Source: CAYVBJ01 sp964449075
Lineage (GTDB): Bacteria; Bacteroidota; Rhodothermia; Balneolales; Balneolaceae
Assembly: GCA_964449075.1 (NCBI GenBank)
Contig: CAYVBJ010000008.1
Span: forward strand, 1-64,000
Length of the DNA stretch: 64,000 bases
Reading direction: 5' to 3'
The notes beneath the pieces are model-generated. The model saw nothing but the letters and a program-made list of their open reading frames with translations, had not been told where the DNA came from and ran no database searches. Every line of letters begins with the position of its first letter. Position 1 is the stretch's first letter. Position numbers and translations under genes: made by a program. Below are positions 36,385-46,042 of the stretch, piece after piece.

Positions 36385-36882
36385 TTAGGACAGTCCTCTT
36401 ACGAGAGAGGATGCGTAATAGAGAATAATCAACCCCAATACCAGGTTGATACGCCCAACCCAGCTTGTAATTTTTTTATAGCGCTCGGTTTTCTTATCAC
36501 CCGGCATTTCATCCATCAGACGAACCGCTTTTGGACCCAGCCAGAAATCGTGAATAGCACTGATGAGCAGTACGTAAACAAAAATATTGAGCTTGCTCAT
36601 CAATATTTTTCCATAGGCTGTACGCCAAAATTCTATATTCATGAGCTGGTCGGCAGAAAATCCTTTGCCAAGCAGTGCGGCAATGCCGGTAATAATCATA
36701 ATCACAAAAATCATCCAGCTGCTTTTGCTGAATAGTGTACCCACTATTTGAAAAAATTCGCCCCGTTTGCCATCAAATAGCGGCCGACGACTGGCAGGAA
36801 CAAGAATCATAGCGGTAAACAGCATTCCGCCGATCCACAACATTGCAAAAATTATATGTATGTATGTAGCCCAAAAGTACAT
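36385..36882 (-). CDS. CopD-like integral membrane protein
   Basis: A 165-residue protein with four membrane helices. MYFWATYIHIIFAMLWIGGMLFTAMIL carries the conserved H and WIGG motif of CopD/HemJ-related proteins (COG1276/COG1981 neighbourhood); ILMSKLNIFVYVLLISAIHDFWLG carries another His. The family includes copper-resistance CopD and heme-binding proteins, but this small version has no proven role. It lies convergent with pepP, downstream of nothing obvious, and a long hairpin separates it from ppdK. Confidence 0.6.
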   Translation of the reverse strand: MYFWATYIHIIFAMLWIGGMLFTAMILVPASRRPLFDGKRGEFFQIVGTLFSKSSWMIFVIMIITGIAALLGKGFSADQLMNIEFWRTAYGKILMSKLNIFVYVLLISAIHDFWLGPKAVRLMDEMPGDKKTERYKKITSWVGRINLVLGLIILYYASSLVRGLS

Positions 36883-36948
36883 GAGTTTTCAGTTATTTAA
36901 AGTTTTTTATTGAGCATGAACATATTAAATCCGATGTTTAATTCCCAA

Positions 36949-36981
36949 AATATAGCACGGGATTACATCCCGTGCTATATT
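36949..36981. terminator. Perfect 15-bp hairpin between the CopD-like gene and ppdK
   Basis: AATATAGCACGGGAT (36949-36963) pairs fully with ATCCCGTGCTATATT (36967-36981) across a 3-base loop. For ppdK (minus strand) the stem lies about 30 bases after the stop and is followed by TTTGGG, a short T-run. It may work as terminator or as a transcript-stabilising stem. Confidence 0.6.
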
Positions 36982-37010
36982 AGCTGTGAAATACAATACC
37001 GGATTATATA

Positions 37011-39653
37011 TTAATCGAGTGTAGCCTGTGCGGCTGCCAATCGTGCAACGGGTACACGGAATGGTGAACAGGATACATAATCTAATCCTTGCTCATAGCA
37101 GAAAGTGACACTTTTGGGCTCACCGCCATGCTCACCACAGATACCAACTTTCAGATCAGGTTTCACCTTTCGTCCGTTTTTAGTTGCCATTTCAACAAGC
37201 TGCCCTACACCTTCGATATCAATCACCTGGAATGGATCCTCCTCTAAAATGCCCTCCTTCAGGTATTCGGAAAGAAATTTAGCTGCATCATCGCGGCTGT
37301 ACCCGAAAGTCATTTGAGTGAGATCATTGGTACCAAATGAGAAAAATTCAGCATCCTTTGCGATATCACCTGCCACAAGTGCAGCTCTTGGAATCTCAAT
37401 CATGGTACCAACTTTGTAATCAACACTGTCTCCCATTTCATTAAACACATGGTCGGCAGTTTTGTCAATCACATATTTTTGGCTTCTGAATTCCTGCGAA
37501 GTTCCGATCAGCGGAATCATAATTTCAGGTATCACCTCAATACCTTTTTTCTTCAATTCAATGGCCGCTTCAAGAATAGCCGTTGTCTGCATTTCAGTAA
37601 TTTCAGGATATGTGATACCCAGACGGCATCCGCGATGTCCAAGCATTGGATTAAATTCTCGAAGAGAGCGAATAGTCTCGATAAATTGGGCAGGTTTGAG
37701 CCCCAGTTCACCGGCAACCCGTACAGCTTCCTCCTTCTCATCAGGCAAAAACTCATGCAGTGGCGGATCCAGCAATCTCACGGTAACAGGCAATCCTTTC
37801 ATGGCCTCAAATATCTCCATAAAATCTTTTTTCTGGAACGGCAGTAATTCAGCAAGAGCCTCTTTCCGGTCTTCAATATTTTCGGAAACGATCATTCTCC
37901 GTATAGCACGAATTCTCTCTTCACCGAAAAACATATGTTCAGTTCTGCAAAGCCCGATTCCTTCAGCTCCAAAATCTCTCGCACGAAGTGCGTCTTCCGG
38001 TGTATCGGCATTTGTTCGAACCTTCATCTTGCGTACTTCATCCACCCATTTCATAAACCGGTAGTAATTGTCGCCCTGCTCAGGTTTAACAACGTCTTTT
38101 TTACCTTCAATAACTGTGCCTCTTGCACCGTCAATTGAAATCCAGTCACCGACCTTCACCGTTACTTTTCCATTTGTAAAGGTTTCATTTTCATAGTTAA
38201 TGACTATATCACTGCAGCCGGCTACACATGGTTTTCCCCAGCCGCGCGCAACCACTGCCGCGTGACTCGTCATACCTCCCCTGGATGTCAATATACCTTC
38301 GGCGGCAGACATTCCTCCCACGTCTTCAGGGCTTGTCTCAATTCTCACCAGAATTACCGGATCCCCGTTATTTTCCGCTTCTTCTGCTGCTTCAGAATTA
38401 AAAACCACTCTTCCTACCGCAGCACCGGGCGAGGCAGGCAATCCATGTCCCAAAATCTCTTCTTTATCCACAGCTTTTATATTGATCTGCGGATGAAGTA
38501 ACTGGTCGAGATGGCGAGGTTCAACAAGGTACTTGACAGCGGTTTTTTTATCGATCAGGGTTTCATCGACCATATCTGTAGCTATTTTGATAGCTGCCGG
38601 CCCGGTCCTTTTACCATTTCTTGTCTGTAAAATATAGAGTGTGCCTTTTTGTATGGTAAACTCGATATCCTGCATATTCCCATAGTGTTTCTCCAGCTTA
38701 CGGCCGGTTTTTTCCAGTTCATCGTGTGAATCGGGCATAACCTTGCTGAGTTCGCTTATATCCTGCGGTGTGCGGATCCCGGCTACTACATCTTCACCCT
38801 GGGCATTAATTAAAAACTCACCAAACAGCTTATTTTCGCCGGTTGACGGATTCCGTGTAAAGCATACTCCTGTTGCACAGTCATCTCCCATATTACCATA
38901 AACCATAGCCTGAACGTTAACCGCTGTTCCGCGTATACCGGTAATATGATTAATCCGCCGGTACTTAACAGCCCTGTCGCTGTCCCATGATTCAAAAACT
39001 GCATTAATAGCATTTTCCAGTTGTTCAAAAGGATCATTCGGAAACATAAACCCGGTGGCTTTTCGGTAAACAGCCTTGTACCGGTCAACAAGTTCTTTAA
39101 GATCATTCAGGGTAAGTTCTGTGTCCAGTTCAACCCCTTTTTTTGATTTCAGTAATTCAATTGCTTCTTCAAATTTTTCATGCTCAATACCCATCACCAC
39201 ACATCCAAACATATCGATAAACCGCCTGTAACTGTCGTATGCAAAACGAGGGTTATTTGTGTGGTCTGAAAGAGCTTCCACTGTATGATCGTTCAGCCCA
39301 AGATTTAAAACCGTATCCATCATACCCGGCATAGACACTGCAGCACCTGATCTCACAGATACCAGCAACGGATGTTCTGCATCCCCAAAGCGTGTATTCA
39401 TAATCTTTTCAATAGACCTGATGCCTTCCTTCACTTCCTTTCTCAATCCTTCAGGCCATTTTGAATTATGTGTTGAGTAGTAATGACAGGCGTCCGAAGA
39501 GATGGTAAATCCTGCAGGCACCGGTAACCCGATGGACGACATTTCAGCAAGATTCGCCCCTTTACCTCCCAGGAGCTCCTTCATTGAGCGGTCACCTTCA
39601 GCAGTTCCATTCCCAAATGAGTAGACGTTTTTTGTTTTCGTTTTTGTAGCCAT
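37011..39653 (-). CDS. ppdK: Pyruvate, phosphate dikinase
   Basis: Interconverts pyruvate, ATP and Pi with PEP, AMP and PPi. I start at ATG 39653 (880 residues); a GTG three codons earlier is also open. The order of domains is normal: ATP-grasp nucleotide-binding (GGKGANLAEM near the N-terminus, SVRSGAAVSMPGMMDTVLNLG), the phosphohistidine domain with GGMTSHAAVVARGWGKPCVAG and His464, and the PEP/pyruvate-binding barrel with GLCRTEHMFF, GTNDLTQMTFGYSRDD and the catalytic Cys in GICGEHGG. Cytoplasmic. It fits with the PPi-type phosphofructokinase at 21011, since each uses or makes pyrophosphate. Confidence 0.95.
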   Translation of the reverse strand: MATKTKTKNVYSFGNGTAEGDRSMKELLGGKGANLAEMSSIGLPVPAGFTISSDACHYYSTHNSKWPEGLRKEVKEGIRSIEKIMNTRFGDAEHPLLVSVRSGAAVSMPGMMDTVLNLGLNDHTVEALSDHTNNPRFAYDSYRRFIDMFGCVVMGIEHEKFEEAIELLKSKKGVELDTELTLNDLKELVDRYKAVYRKATGFMFPNDPFEQLENAINAVFESWDSDRAVKYRRINHITGIRGTAVNVQAMVYGNMGDDCATGVCFTRNPSTGENKLFGEFLINAQGEDVVAGIRTPQDISELSKVMPDSHDELEKTGRKLEKHYGNMQDIEFTIQKGTLYILQTRNGKRTGPAAIKIATDMVDETLIDKKTAVKYLVEPRHLDQLLHPQINIKAVDKEEILGHGLPASPGAAVGRVVFNSEAAEEAENNGDPVILVRIETSPEDVGGMSAAEGILTSRGGMTSHAAVVARGWGKPCVAGCSDIVINYENETFTNGKVTVKVGDWISIDGARGTVIEGKKDVVKPEQGDNYYRFMKWVDEVRKMKVRTNADTPEDALRARDFGAEGIGLCRTEHMFFGEERIRAIRRMIVSENIEDRKEALAELLPFQKKDFMEIFEAMKGLPVTVRLLDPPLHEFLPDEKEEAVRVAGELGLKPAQFIETIRSLREFNPMLGHRGCRLGITYPEITEMQTTAILEAAIELKKKGIEVIPEIMIPLIGTSQEFRSQKYVIDKTADHVFNEMGDSVDYKVGTMIEIPRAALVAGDIAKDAEFFSFGTNDLTQMTFGYSRDDAAKFLSEYLKEGILEEDPFQVIDIEGVGQLVEMATKNGRKVKPDLKVGICGEHGGEPKSVTFCYEQGLDYVSCSPFRVPVARLAAAQATLD

Positions 39654-39910
39654 ATATAACACCTTTTTAATTATTCAGTTATGATCGTTGCAAGTAATTT
39701 CACAAACACCAATATCGTTTTTAACACTCACTATTTCCATTATGGAGTGTTATTCGTAAGATCTTCAGCCAGTCCATAAATAATATTAAATGATTACAGA
39801 GTCCGATATCTTTTTAGATTCCATTTTACAAAATAATTGTAATGAAATTGTGAATTTATTACCTGTTTTTCAAAAAAATAGTGCTTATTAGTTGACGCAA
39901 TCAAATGAGT

Positions 39911-41116
39911 TCAAGAAGCATATTTATAAAACAGAATCCACTCAACGGTTGCTGCAATTACAGGTAAAAGTGCTATCAATGCTGTAATTTCATATATATT
40001 TTCAGGCAGCCACTCTGAAGGCCACCAACCGCTGATAAAAACCAACGAAATCAATAAAAGTAAAATGGACATAATTAAAAATTTGAATCCTGCTTTAACC
40101 AGGTGAAACAAACGAGTATGCCAGATACCAAAATAAAGCAATGTCAAAAAGCCAAGCAACATCGTGTGCAGATAAAATATTCGCAGGCCATGTTCACCAA
40201 TCCAAAAAACTGATGGCGTTATTGCAGCTGTAAACTGAAGTAAAATTTTAGCTCCAAACAGTATTAAAATAACTCTCCACCACCAAATTTTAGCTATGTC
40301 TGATTTAGACAGAAAATAAAGAATGGTTAAAAGCCCGGCTGATACGATGGCGGCACCGATTCTAGCACTTAACAGTAGTGATGGGTTCAGCAAATCTGAT
40401 GGTATACCGAATGGAAATAACAGAGGCACTCCCAAAACCACAGGAGCAATGAACCAGAAGTGACTAATCTTCGGCAACTCAGGTTTTAGATATTCAAACA
40501 TTAAACCCACTGCCATTAATACCCCCCATCCTTCCGTAAATGTTGCCAGAAAGAAATGAGTCAGAGCAGTTGCATAGAGCGGGTTTTCAAGATTCCAGAA
40601 CTGGGTAATGGCAACACCCCACGCACCGAGTGAACTGAGTGCCAGCATAAAAAGCGCAGCTTCGTAAAATGAGCGCTCTATACTGTGAGGAACATCTCTT
40701 CTTGCTTTTATAAAATGCCGGATATACGAATACCACGCAACCATTATAATGCCCGAAAGAATTACCGACACAGGAAGCTCAGCAAACCCAAGATTTGCGG
40801 GCCGGTATCCCCAAATCAAAAAAAACGGGTAGCTGATCAATCCGATTAATAATACCGCCCAGGTAGTCCGGGCCAATTCCTGAACAGCTGTTTTGGTATG
40901 TTTTGAAATGTGCTGTGTGATATAGGCCATCGGCACCGGAGTAATCCAGCAGAAAAACATGAGATGCGAATGAGCATGACGCACATTTTGCAACCCAAGG
41001 TCATAAGGAAGGGATGCAATCATTCCCCACCTGTACATCGCCCCCGTAAAACCTGCAACAATAAAACATGCCAGAGACCACAACCAAATCTTGCGCATGT
41101 GATTAAATACATTCAT
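39911..41116 (-). CDS. Polytopic membrane protein with conserved His, possible heme-copper relative
   Basis: A 401-residue inner-membrane protein with about 12 helices. Its first loop has RHAHSHLMFFCW (His47, His49, His51) and later helices carry ALTHFFLATFTEGWG, FYLHTMLLGFL and FGIWHTRLFHL. Histidines inside membrane helices suggest heme or copper binding, as in NnrS or heme-copper oxidase relatives, but I cannot assign a family. It follows the ScdA-like gene on the same strand after 174 bases and is the last gene of the nitrous-oxide locus. Its role is unknown; a link to NO or N2O handling is inferred from context only. Confidence 0.6.
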   Translation of the reverse strand: MNVFNHMRKIWLWSLACFIVAGFTGAMYRWGMIASLPYDLGLQNVRHAHSHLMFFCWITPVPMAYITQHISKHTKTAVQELARTTWAVLLIGLISYPFFLIWGYRPANLGFAELPVSVILSGIIMVAWYSYIRHFIKARRDVPHSIERSFYEAALFMLALSSLGAWGVAITQFWNLENPLYATALTHFFLATFTEGWGVLMAVGLMFEYLKPELPKISHFWFIAPVVLGVPLLFPFGIPSDLLNPSLLLSARIGAAIVSAGLLTILYFLSKSDIAKIWWWRVILILFGAKILLQFTAAITPSVFWIGEHGLRIFYLHTMLLGFLTLLYFGIWHTRLFHLVKAGFKFLIMSILLLLISLVFISGWWPSEWLPENIYEITALIALLPVIAATVEWILFYKYAS

Positions 41117-41291
41117 CGGCTTTTAGTTTGACGAGGCGCAAAAGCAGGTTCTTGTAACCGGGAACAGATTCATCTCAAAAAAAACCGGATTGCTCTTATC
41201 ACAATGGATTCACGTTCGATAATCGATTAAAATTTACACAAGCCTCTCATGGTTTAAAAAGCACTCTTCTTTCTTTTAGTTTTGCTTTCTA

Positions 41292-42032
41292 TTAAATCAA
41301 CGCTTCTGCTTTTTTAAATAATACATTGCTTTCGAGATGAATATGCCGGTACAGATCTTTTTCAAAATCGGTCAAATTTCTATACAGTTTACAGATCTCA
41401 TCTGAAGCTCCTTCAGAAGGCTCAAAATTGTTACTTACCTTTTTAAGCTCCCTCATCATCTTAACTGCCGTTTCATGCTCATCTCGCAATTTTTCAATTT
41501 CATCTCTGAATACGGAAATCGTTTGCGGATAGGCTCTGCCCGCACTATTTACTTCATCAGCCAGCTCTTTAATTAATGGAAAAATCCGGTTTTCCTCTTC
41601 GCACATATGACGGTCAACTTCCTGTATCAAAAGTAAGAATTGCTCATAAATTGAAGTGAGCTCGGAACTGAATTCTTCATGATTTTGACAAAGTATCGCT
41701 GCATACTTGCTTAATTTTTCATTTTTTTCACGTACAAAGCTGTGGTGAGTATTTTCAATAAAATCCGCCAAAAAATGGATCGGCCATTTACGAACATCTT
41801 CACTCTTTGTACGCTCACTTTTTGGAAGCGCTTCCAGACTTTTTACTAATTGATCTGTATCTACGCCGGCAAGATTGCAAGCCTCGTCGAGTTTCTGATC
41901 TCCCTTACAGTAAAAGTCGAGATCATTTTCAAGAAAAACAGCTGCTGCGTGATAATTCTTAAGAACGATAGCAGCAAGTGTATCATCTGCTGTGTAGGTT
42001 TGTTCTTTTATCTCTTTTGTTTTCATAAACAT
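41292..42032 (-). CDS. scdA: Iron-sulfur cluster repair di-iron protein (ScdA/YtfE/RIC)
   Basis: A 246-residue cytoplasmic protein that repairs Fe-S clusters damaged by nitric oxide or oxidants. The N-terminal ScdA_N part has FYCKGDQKLDEACN (the FCCGG-like motif, here YCKGD) and the hemerythrin-like part has WPIHFLADFIENTHHSFV, EVDRHMCEEENRIFPLI, LRDEHETA and YRHIHLESNVLF, which supply the His/Glu ligands of the di-iron site. It follows ctaA by 5 bases, so they share a transcript. In a nos locus it fits protection from NO. Confidence 0.85.
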   Translation of the reverse strand: MFMKTKEIKEQTYTADDTLAAIVLKNYHAAAVFLENDLDFYCKGDQKLDEACNLAGVDTDQLVKSLEALPKSERTKSEDVRKWPIHFLADFIENTHHSFVREKNEKLSKYAAILCQNHEEFSSELTSIYEQFLLLIQEVDRHMCEEENRIFPLIKELADEVNSAGRAYPQTISVFRDEIEKLRDEHETAVKMMRELKKVSNNFEPSEGASDEICKLYRNLTDFEKDLYRHIHLESNVLFKKAEALI

Positions 42033-42037
42033 TGCTT

Positions 42038-43096
42038 TTAATCATTAGTAATTAAACTTTTTGCATCTGCCCTGTTCAAAAATTGCATAAAACCAAGTGT
42101 CAACCCGGTTAAAATAAGTGCCACTGCCTGGTGTGTAACACCCAGCCATACCGGCACATGATAAATCAGTGTAAAAACACCCAGTGCATACTGTATCAGT
42201 ACAACTGCAAATAAACTCAGTGTCCATTTTTTTGTCTCCCATAAAGAGGCTTTCAATAATACACGTAACCATAGTATAATAATAAAAAAGCCGATCACAG
42301 TTGCAAGAATTCGATGAATCAATTGTGTGGCTGCCGGGTTATCTGTCAAATTGCGAATCAGTGGTTCCATAGTCCAGGATTCAGAAGGAATCCAGCTGCC
42401 AAACATTTTAGGAAACGTATTGTAGACATGCCCGGCATTCAATCCTGCTACAAAAGCTCCCCAGATAATTTGCAGAACAATCAAAATAAGAAACACCCAA
42501 AGCCATTTTTTCAACTCAGATGCCATCTTTTCGGTGCCGGTTTTATGTTCATAGAGATCCAATGCAAAAAGAACACAGCTGCCAAAAATGATAAAGGCGA
42601 GGCTCAGATGAGCAGCTAACCGGTAGTGGCTCACGTAGGGGACATCCGCCAAACCACTTTTTACCATATACCAACCCATAAATCCCTGGGCCGTTCCAAG
42701 AAGCAGCAAAAACAGAGCCCGCCGCAACTGCTTTGAATTAAATTTCTTTTTTAGTAAAAACCATCCAAATGGGATGATAAATACAATACCTATCGTGCGT
42801 CCGAGAATTCTGTGCAGATACTCCCAGAAAAAGATGTATTTAAATTCAGATAACTCCATACCTGCATTTCTCTGCTGGTACTCCGGATACTGTTTGTACA
42901 TTTCAAATGTATCCTGCCACGCCTCTTCCGACATAGGGGGGATCACTCCCATTAATGGTTTCCATTCCACCATCGACAGGCCGGAATCGGTAAGTCTTGT
43001 AATTCCGCCGACAATTAAAATCAAAAAAACAAGTGCGGCTCCGCTCCAGTACCATATTCTTATCTGTTTCCTGTCATTCATATTCATTATGCCCAA
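42038..43096 (-). CDS. ctaA: Heme A synthase (CtaA/Cox15)
   Basis: A 352-residue inner-membrane enzyme with eight helices that converts heme O to heme A. Family marks: GGITRLTDSGLSMVEWKP near the start, KYIFFWEYLHRILGR with a conserved His and Arg, VSHYRLAAHLSLA, TQLIHRILATVIG and LGVTHQAVALIL, giving the four heme-binding histidines. The long Cox15 type is common in Bacteroidota. It lies 37 bases after hemN and 5 before the ScdA-type gene. Heme A serves cytochrome oxidases, so its presence in a nos-hem gene run is a little unexpected. Confidence 0.9.
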   Translation of the reverse strand: MGIMNMNDRKQIRIWYWSGAALVFLILIVGGITRLTDSGLSMVEWKPLMGVIPPMSEEAWQDTFEMYKQYPEYQQRNAGMELSEFKYIFFWEYLHRILGRTIGIVFIIPFGWFLLKKKFNSKQLRRALFLLLLGTAQGFMGWYMVKSGLADVPYVSHYRLAAHLSLAFIIFGSCVLFALDLYEHKTGTEKMASELKKWLWVFLILIVLQIIWGAFVAGLNAGHVYNTFPKMFGSWIPSESWTMEPLIRNLTDNPAATQLIHRILATVIGFFIIILWLRVLLKASLWETKKWTLSLFAVVLIQYALGVFTLIYHVPVWLGVTHQAVALILTGLTLGFMQFLNRADAKSLITND

Positions 43097-43133
43097 CCGA
43101 TCTGTATCTTAACCTGCAATATAATTTTCTTTT

Positions 43134-44504
43134 TTAAACCGTCTGTGAATATCTGATACGAATGCTATCACTTAAATAAGCATCAAAAATCATAGCTATA
43201 TTTCGTAAAAAAAGTCTTCCTCTCTCTGTAATGATCAATGTATTGCCAGATGTTAGCACCAGCCCATCATCTTCAAGCTGCAAGAGCCTGTCGAATTCAG
43301 ATTTAAAATACTCTTTTGAATCTATTTGCCACAGCTTGGAAAGCTTAGCAAAATCTACAACAGGCTGACACATAATTTTCATTATTACATCTTTCCGAAT
43401 GGAATCATCATGATTCAGAGTCATCGCTTTTGCAACCGGCCATTCATCATTATCCAGCCTTTTATAATACTCTTGCAATTCTCTTGCATTTTGATACACC
43501 CTGTTCCCGATCTGGGAAATCGAAGACATTCCGAAGCCATACAGATCTGTTTCAGCATAGGTACTGTATCCCTGGAAATTTCTGTGCAGAGAACCGTTTC
43601 TCAGAGCTTTGCTCAATCCATCCCCGTCTTTCGAGAAATGATCCATCCCGATGTAGTGGTATCTATTTGAGGTCAGGAATTCTATTGCCAATCTCATCAT
43701 TTCTAATTTTTCGGATGTAGAAGGCAGATCATCTTTATTAAGTAATCTTTGGGCAGGCATCCGCTCCGGGAGATGCGCGTAACTGTAAACAGCAAGTCGA
43801 TCAGGATTCAGGGCAAGTGCATCCTTCAGAGTTTTTTTAAAAGTTTTGGGAGTCTGTTTTGCAAGACCGTAGATCAGGTCCAGGTTAATACTGCTGATGC
43901 CATGATTTTTGAGACAATCAACAACACGTCGAGTTTCATCAACAGGCTGAATCCGGTGAATTGCTTTTTGAACCTCTTCATTGGTATCCTGAACACCAAT
44001 GGAGGCTCTGTTACAACCAATTTCAGCCAGTGCACGTATATGTTCTTCTGTACACCATCGGGGATCAATCTCCACTCCGAATTCCGCATGCCTGTCAACT
44101 TTAAAGTTGCTTCTGATTAATGTTCCCAGTCGTCTGAGCTGACCCGGTGTTAAAAAAGTAGGAGTTCCCCCGCCAAAATGAATCTGCACAACATCCGAAT
44201 CGGGGTTAATAACCTCTTTTACCCGGCTGATTTCCTTTTCAAGATAATTCAGATATAGATCCGCATCTTCGTGATTTTTGCTGATTACTTTTGTACAGCC
44301 GCAATACCAGCAAAGAGATTGGCAGAAAGGAATATGGAAATAGAGCGATATTTTACCGGGTGTTTCTTGTACTGCGGAAAGATACTTTTTCAGAGATTTG
44401 TGATCCTCTAACTTTTTCAATTTCAGGGCTGTAGGATATGAGGTATACCGGGGCCCCGGTCTGTTGTATTTCTGTATCAGTTCCAGATTTATTTCCGGCT
44501 TCAT
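43134..44504 (-). CDS. hemN: Oxygen-independent coproporphyrinogen III oxidase (radical SAM)
   Basis: A 456-residue cytoplasmic radical SAM enzyme of heme synthesis without oxygen. The cluster motif HIPFCQSLCWYCGC gives Cys61, Cys65 and Cys68, with the extra Cys70 typical of HemN. The N-terminus YNRPGPRYTSYPTA is specific to true HemN rather than the HemW-like relatives, and IQFGGGTPTFLTPGQL-like wording follows. The C-terminal winged-helix part is present. Its place after nosY by 33 bases suggests that heme production is tuned to anaerobic N2O respiration. Confidence 0.95.
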   Translation of the reverse strand: MKPEINLELIQKYNRPGPRYTSYPTALKLKKLEDHKSLKKYLSAVQETPGKISLYFHIPFCQSLCWYCGCTKVISKNHEDADLYLNYLEKEISRVKEVINPDSDVVQIHFGGGTPTFLTPGQLRRLGTLIRSNFKVDRHAEFGVEIDPRWCTEEHIRALAEIGCNRASIGVQDTNEEVQKAIHRIQPVDETRRVVDCLKNHGISSINLDLIYGLAKQTPKTFKKTLKDALALNPDRLAVYSYAHLPERMPAQRLLNKDDLPSTSEKLEMMRLAIEFLTSNRYHYIGMDHFSKDGDGLSKALRNGSLHRNFQGYSTYAETDLYGFGMSSISQIGNRVYQNARELQEYYKRLDNDEWPVAKAMTLNHDDSIRKDVIMKIMCQPVVDFAKLSKLWQIDSKEYFKSEFDRLLQLEDDGLVLTSGNTLIITERGRLFLRNIAMIFDAYLSDSIRIRYSQTV

Positions 44505-44537
44505 TTAAAAAATTTCCTTAATTGAAAAATTACATCT

Positions 44538-45335
44538 CTAAAAATCTTTTTTGGCAAACAGTCGCAAACCTGCCCATGCCGGTACGGAAACCCATACCAG
44601 GAGCATAACACTTGCTGTTATTATACCAAGGGAGGATCCAAAAAAACGATTAAATACAGCTCCCGTATAACCCATCAAAGCCGATATGTCAAATTCGAGC
44701 ATAACAATTATTCTTGCCAGGTCTATTGGGTTTGCCATCGATACTGCAATCACAAAACGCTCGAGAGGATAATCGCCAAACATAAATATAAGTGCTAAAA
44801 TTAAACCGTCATATAAAATAGCGAGAAACAGCCAGATAACGATCGTGAATCCAAATCCTTTTATACGATCTTCGTAAAACCATAAACCCAGAAAAAAGCC
44901 AAGTGCAACAAAAATGAGGGTTAATACTGCACCCAAAAGCAGTACCATGACAGCAGGAGCAATTGTATTTGATACAAGAACACCGTGCCACCCAAGCGGC
45001 AAAGCAATACCGAGCATATATGCTGCAATCAGAGGTGTGGAAATACCGGCAAAAAGACCTTTATAGAGCGTTTTTCTTTGGATTGGCTGAGCCAGGAGCA
45101 ATTCCACAAATTCCCTTGATTGATAGATATAGAGTATTCCGTAGATCATGCCAACAAGGGGAATAAATAAGAGCATAACATTTGTAAGACTCAGCAATAC
45201 CTCTGCTCCGGCGCCGGCAAATCTCAAAAGTGTATCTGTTAGCACAAGGAATATTAGGCCGTAACCAACAACCCATTTACCCCGAAGCAGGCTTTTCCAC
45301 TCATTTTGAATAATGTGTATCAGGAGAGAGTTCAT
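44538..45335 (-). CDS. nosY: NosY, ABC-type permease for NosZ maturation
   Basis: A 265-residue permease with six membrane helices, the partner of NosF. It has the ABC-2 type arrangement, with the conserved YQSREFVELLLAQPIQRKTLY cytoplasmic turn before the third helix and long hydrophobic stretches after it. NosDFY is the complex needed to build the copper sites of NosZ. The start codon overlaps the end of nosF by 4 bases, showing tight coupling. hemN follows. Confidence 0.9.
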   Translation of the reverse strand: MNSLLIHIIQNEWKSLLRGKWVVGYGLIFLVLTDTLLRFAGAGAEVLLSLTNVMLLFIPLVGMIYGILYIYQSREFVELLLAQPIQRKTLYKGLFAGISTPLIAAYMLGIALPLGWHGVLVSNTIAPAVMVLLLGAVLTLIFVALGFFLGLWFYEDRIKGFGFTIVIWLFLAILYDGLILALIFMFGDYPLERFVIAVSMANPIDLARIIVMLEFDISALMGYTGAVFNRFFGSSLGIITASVMLLVWVSVPAWAGLRLFAKKDF

Positions 45336-46042
45336 GAGGTAGATTCCTCCATCATATTTGCAATTGCCGCTTCAAGTCTTGCATCTTTATGCTCACGTAA
45401 CAACTCTTTCATAGAACCGTCGTACCTGATCTTTCCTTCAAGCAGAAACACCACATGATCGGTTAACTCTTCCAGTTCACTCATAATATGCGATGTGATT
45501 ACAACTGTTTTTCCGTTCTCTTTTTCGCGCCTTACCCACTCCTTAAATTTAAAACTTGACTGCGGATCGAGCCCGGCTGTGGGTTCATCCAAGAACAGTA
45601 TTTGAGGATCGAACATCATGGCAACCATTGCCCCCACTTTTTGCCGGTTACCACCTGAAAGCACCCGTAACGACTTTTCAAGTTCCGGCTTCAGGTTAAA
45701 CTGCTCGATCAATTCATCTTCATAAACCGGCTTTTGATCACGGAGTTTTTTTATAAAATCAAGCAATTCATATACTTTCATACTTTCCGGGTAACGGGCA
45801 ATCTGAGGCATGTAACCGATATCACGCCGATAAACAGAATTGCCATTCAAATCAGTTCCGTTGATCGTGATAAGTCCTGAGTCGGGCTTCACAAGACCGA
45901 GAAGGGATTTTATCAGGGTGGTTTTACCCGACCCGTTCGGACCCACCAGGCCGGTTGCCTGTCCAGCCGGAATATCCAGAGTCATATCATTCAATACTGT
46001 TTTGCTATCAAATGATTTCCTTAAATTTTTTATCTGTATCAT
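45332..46042 (-). CDS. nosF: NosF, ABC-type ATPase for NosZ maturation
   Basis: A 236-residue ATP-binding subunit: Walker A GPNGSGKTTLIKSLLG, Q-loop in GYMPQIARYP, signature VLSGGNRQKVGAMVAMM, Walker B ILFLDEPTAGLDP and H-loop TSHI. The wording is that of NosF rather than general drug exporters, and the neighbours nosD and nosY confirm it. It overlaps nosD and nosY by 4 bases on each side, so the three should be translated together. It powers NosY. Confidence 0.93.
   Translation of the reverse strand: MIQIKNLRKSFDSKTVLNDMTLDIPAGQATGLVGPNGSGKTTLIKSLLGLVKPDSGLITINGTDLNGNSVYRRDIGYMPQIARYPESMKVYELLDFIKKLRDQKPVYEDELIEQFNLKPELEKSLRVLSGGNRQKVGAMVAMMFDPQILFLDEPTAGLDPQSSFKFKEWVRREKENGKTVVITSHIMSELEELTDHVVFLLEGKIRYDGSMKELLREHKDARLEAAIANMMEESTS

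Noticed and set aside
37462..38064. 200-residue ORF on the plus strand
   Set aside because: It is an antisense shadow of ppdK, whose catalytic motifs are on the minus strand.
39722..39752. Inverted repeat TAACACTC/GAGTGTTA as terminator
   Set aside because: On the strand of the flanking genes the stem is followed by A, not T, so it is not an intrinsic terminator; function unknown.
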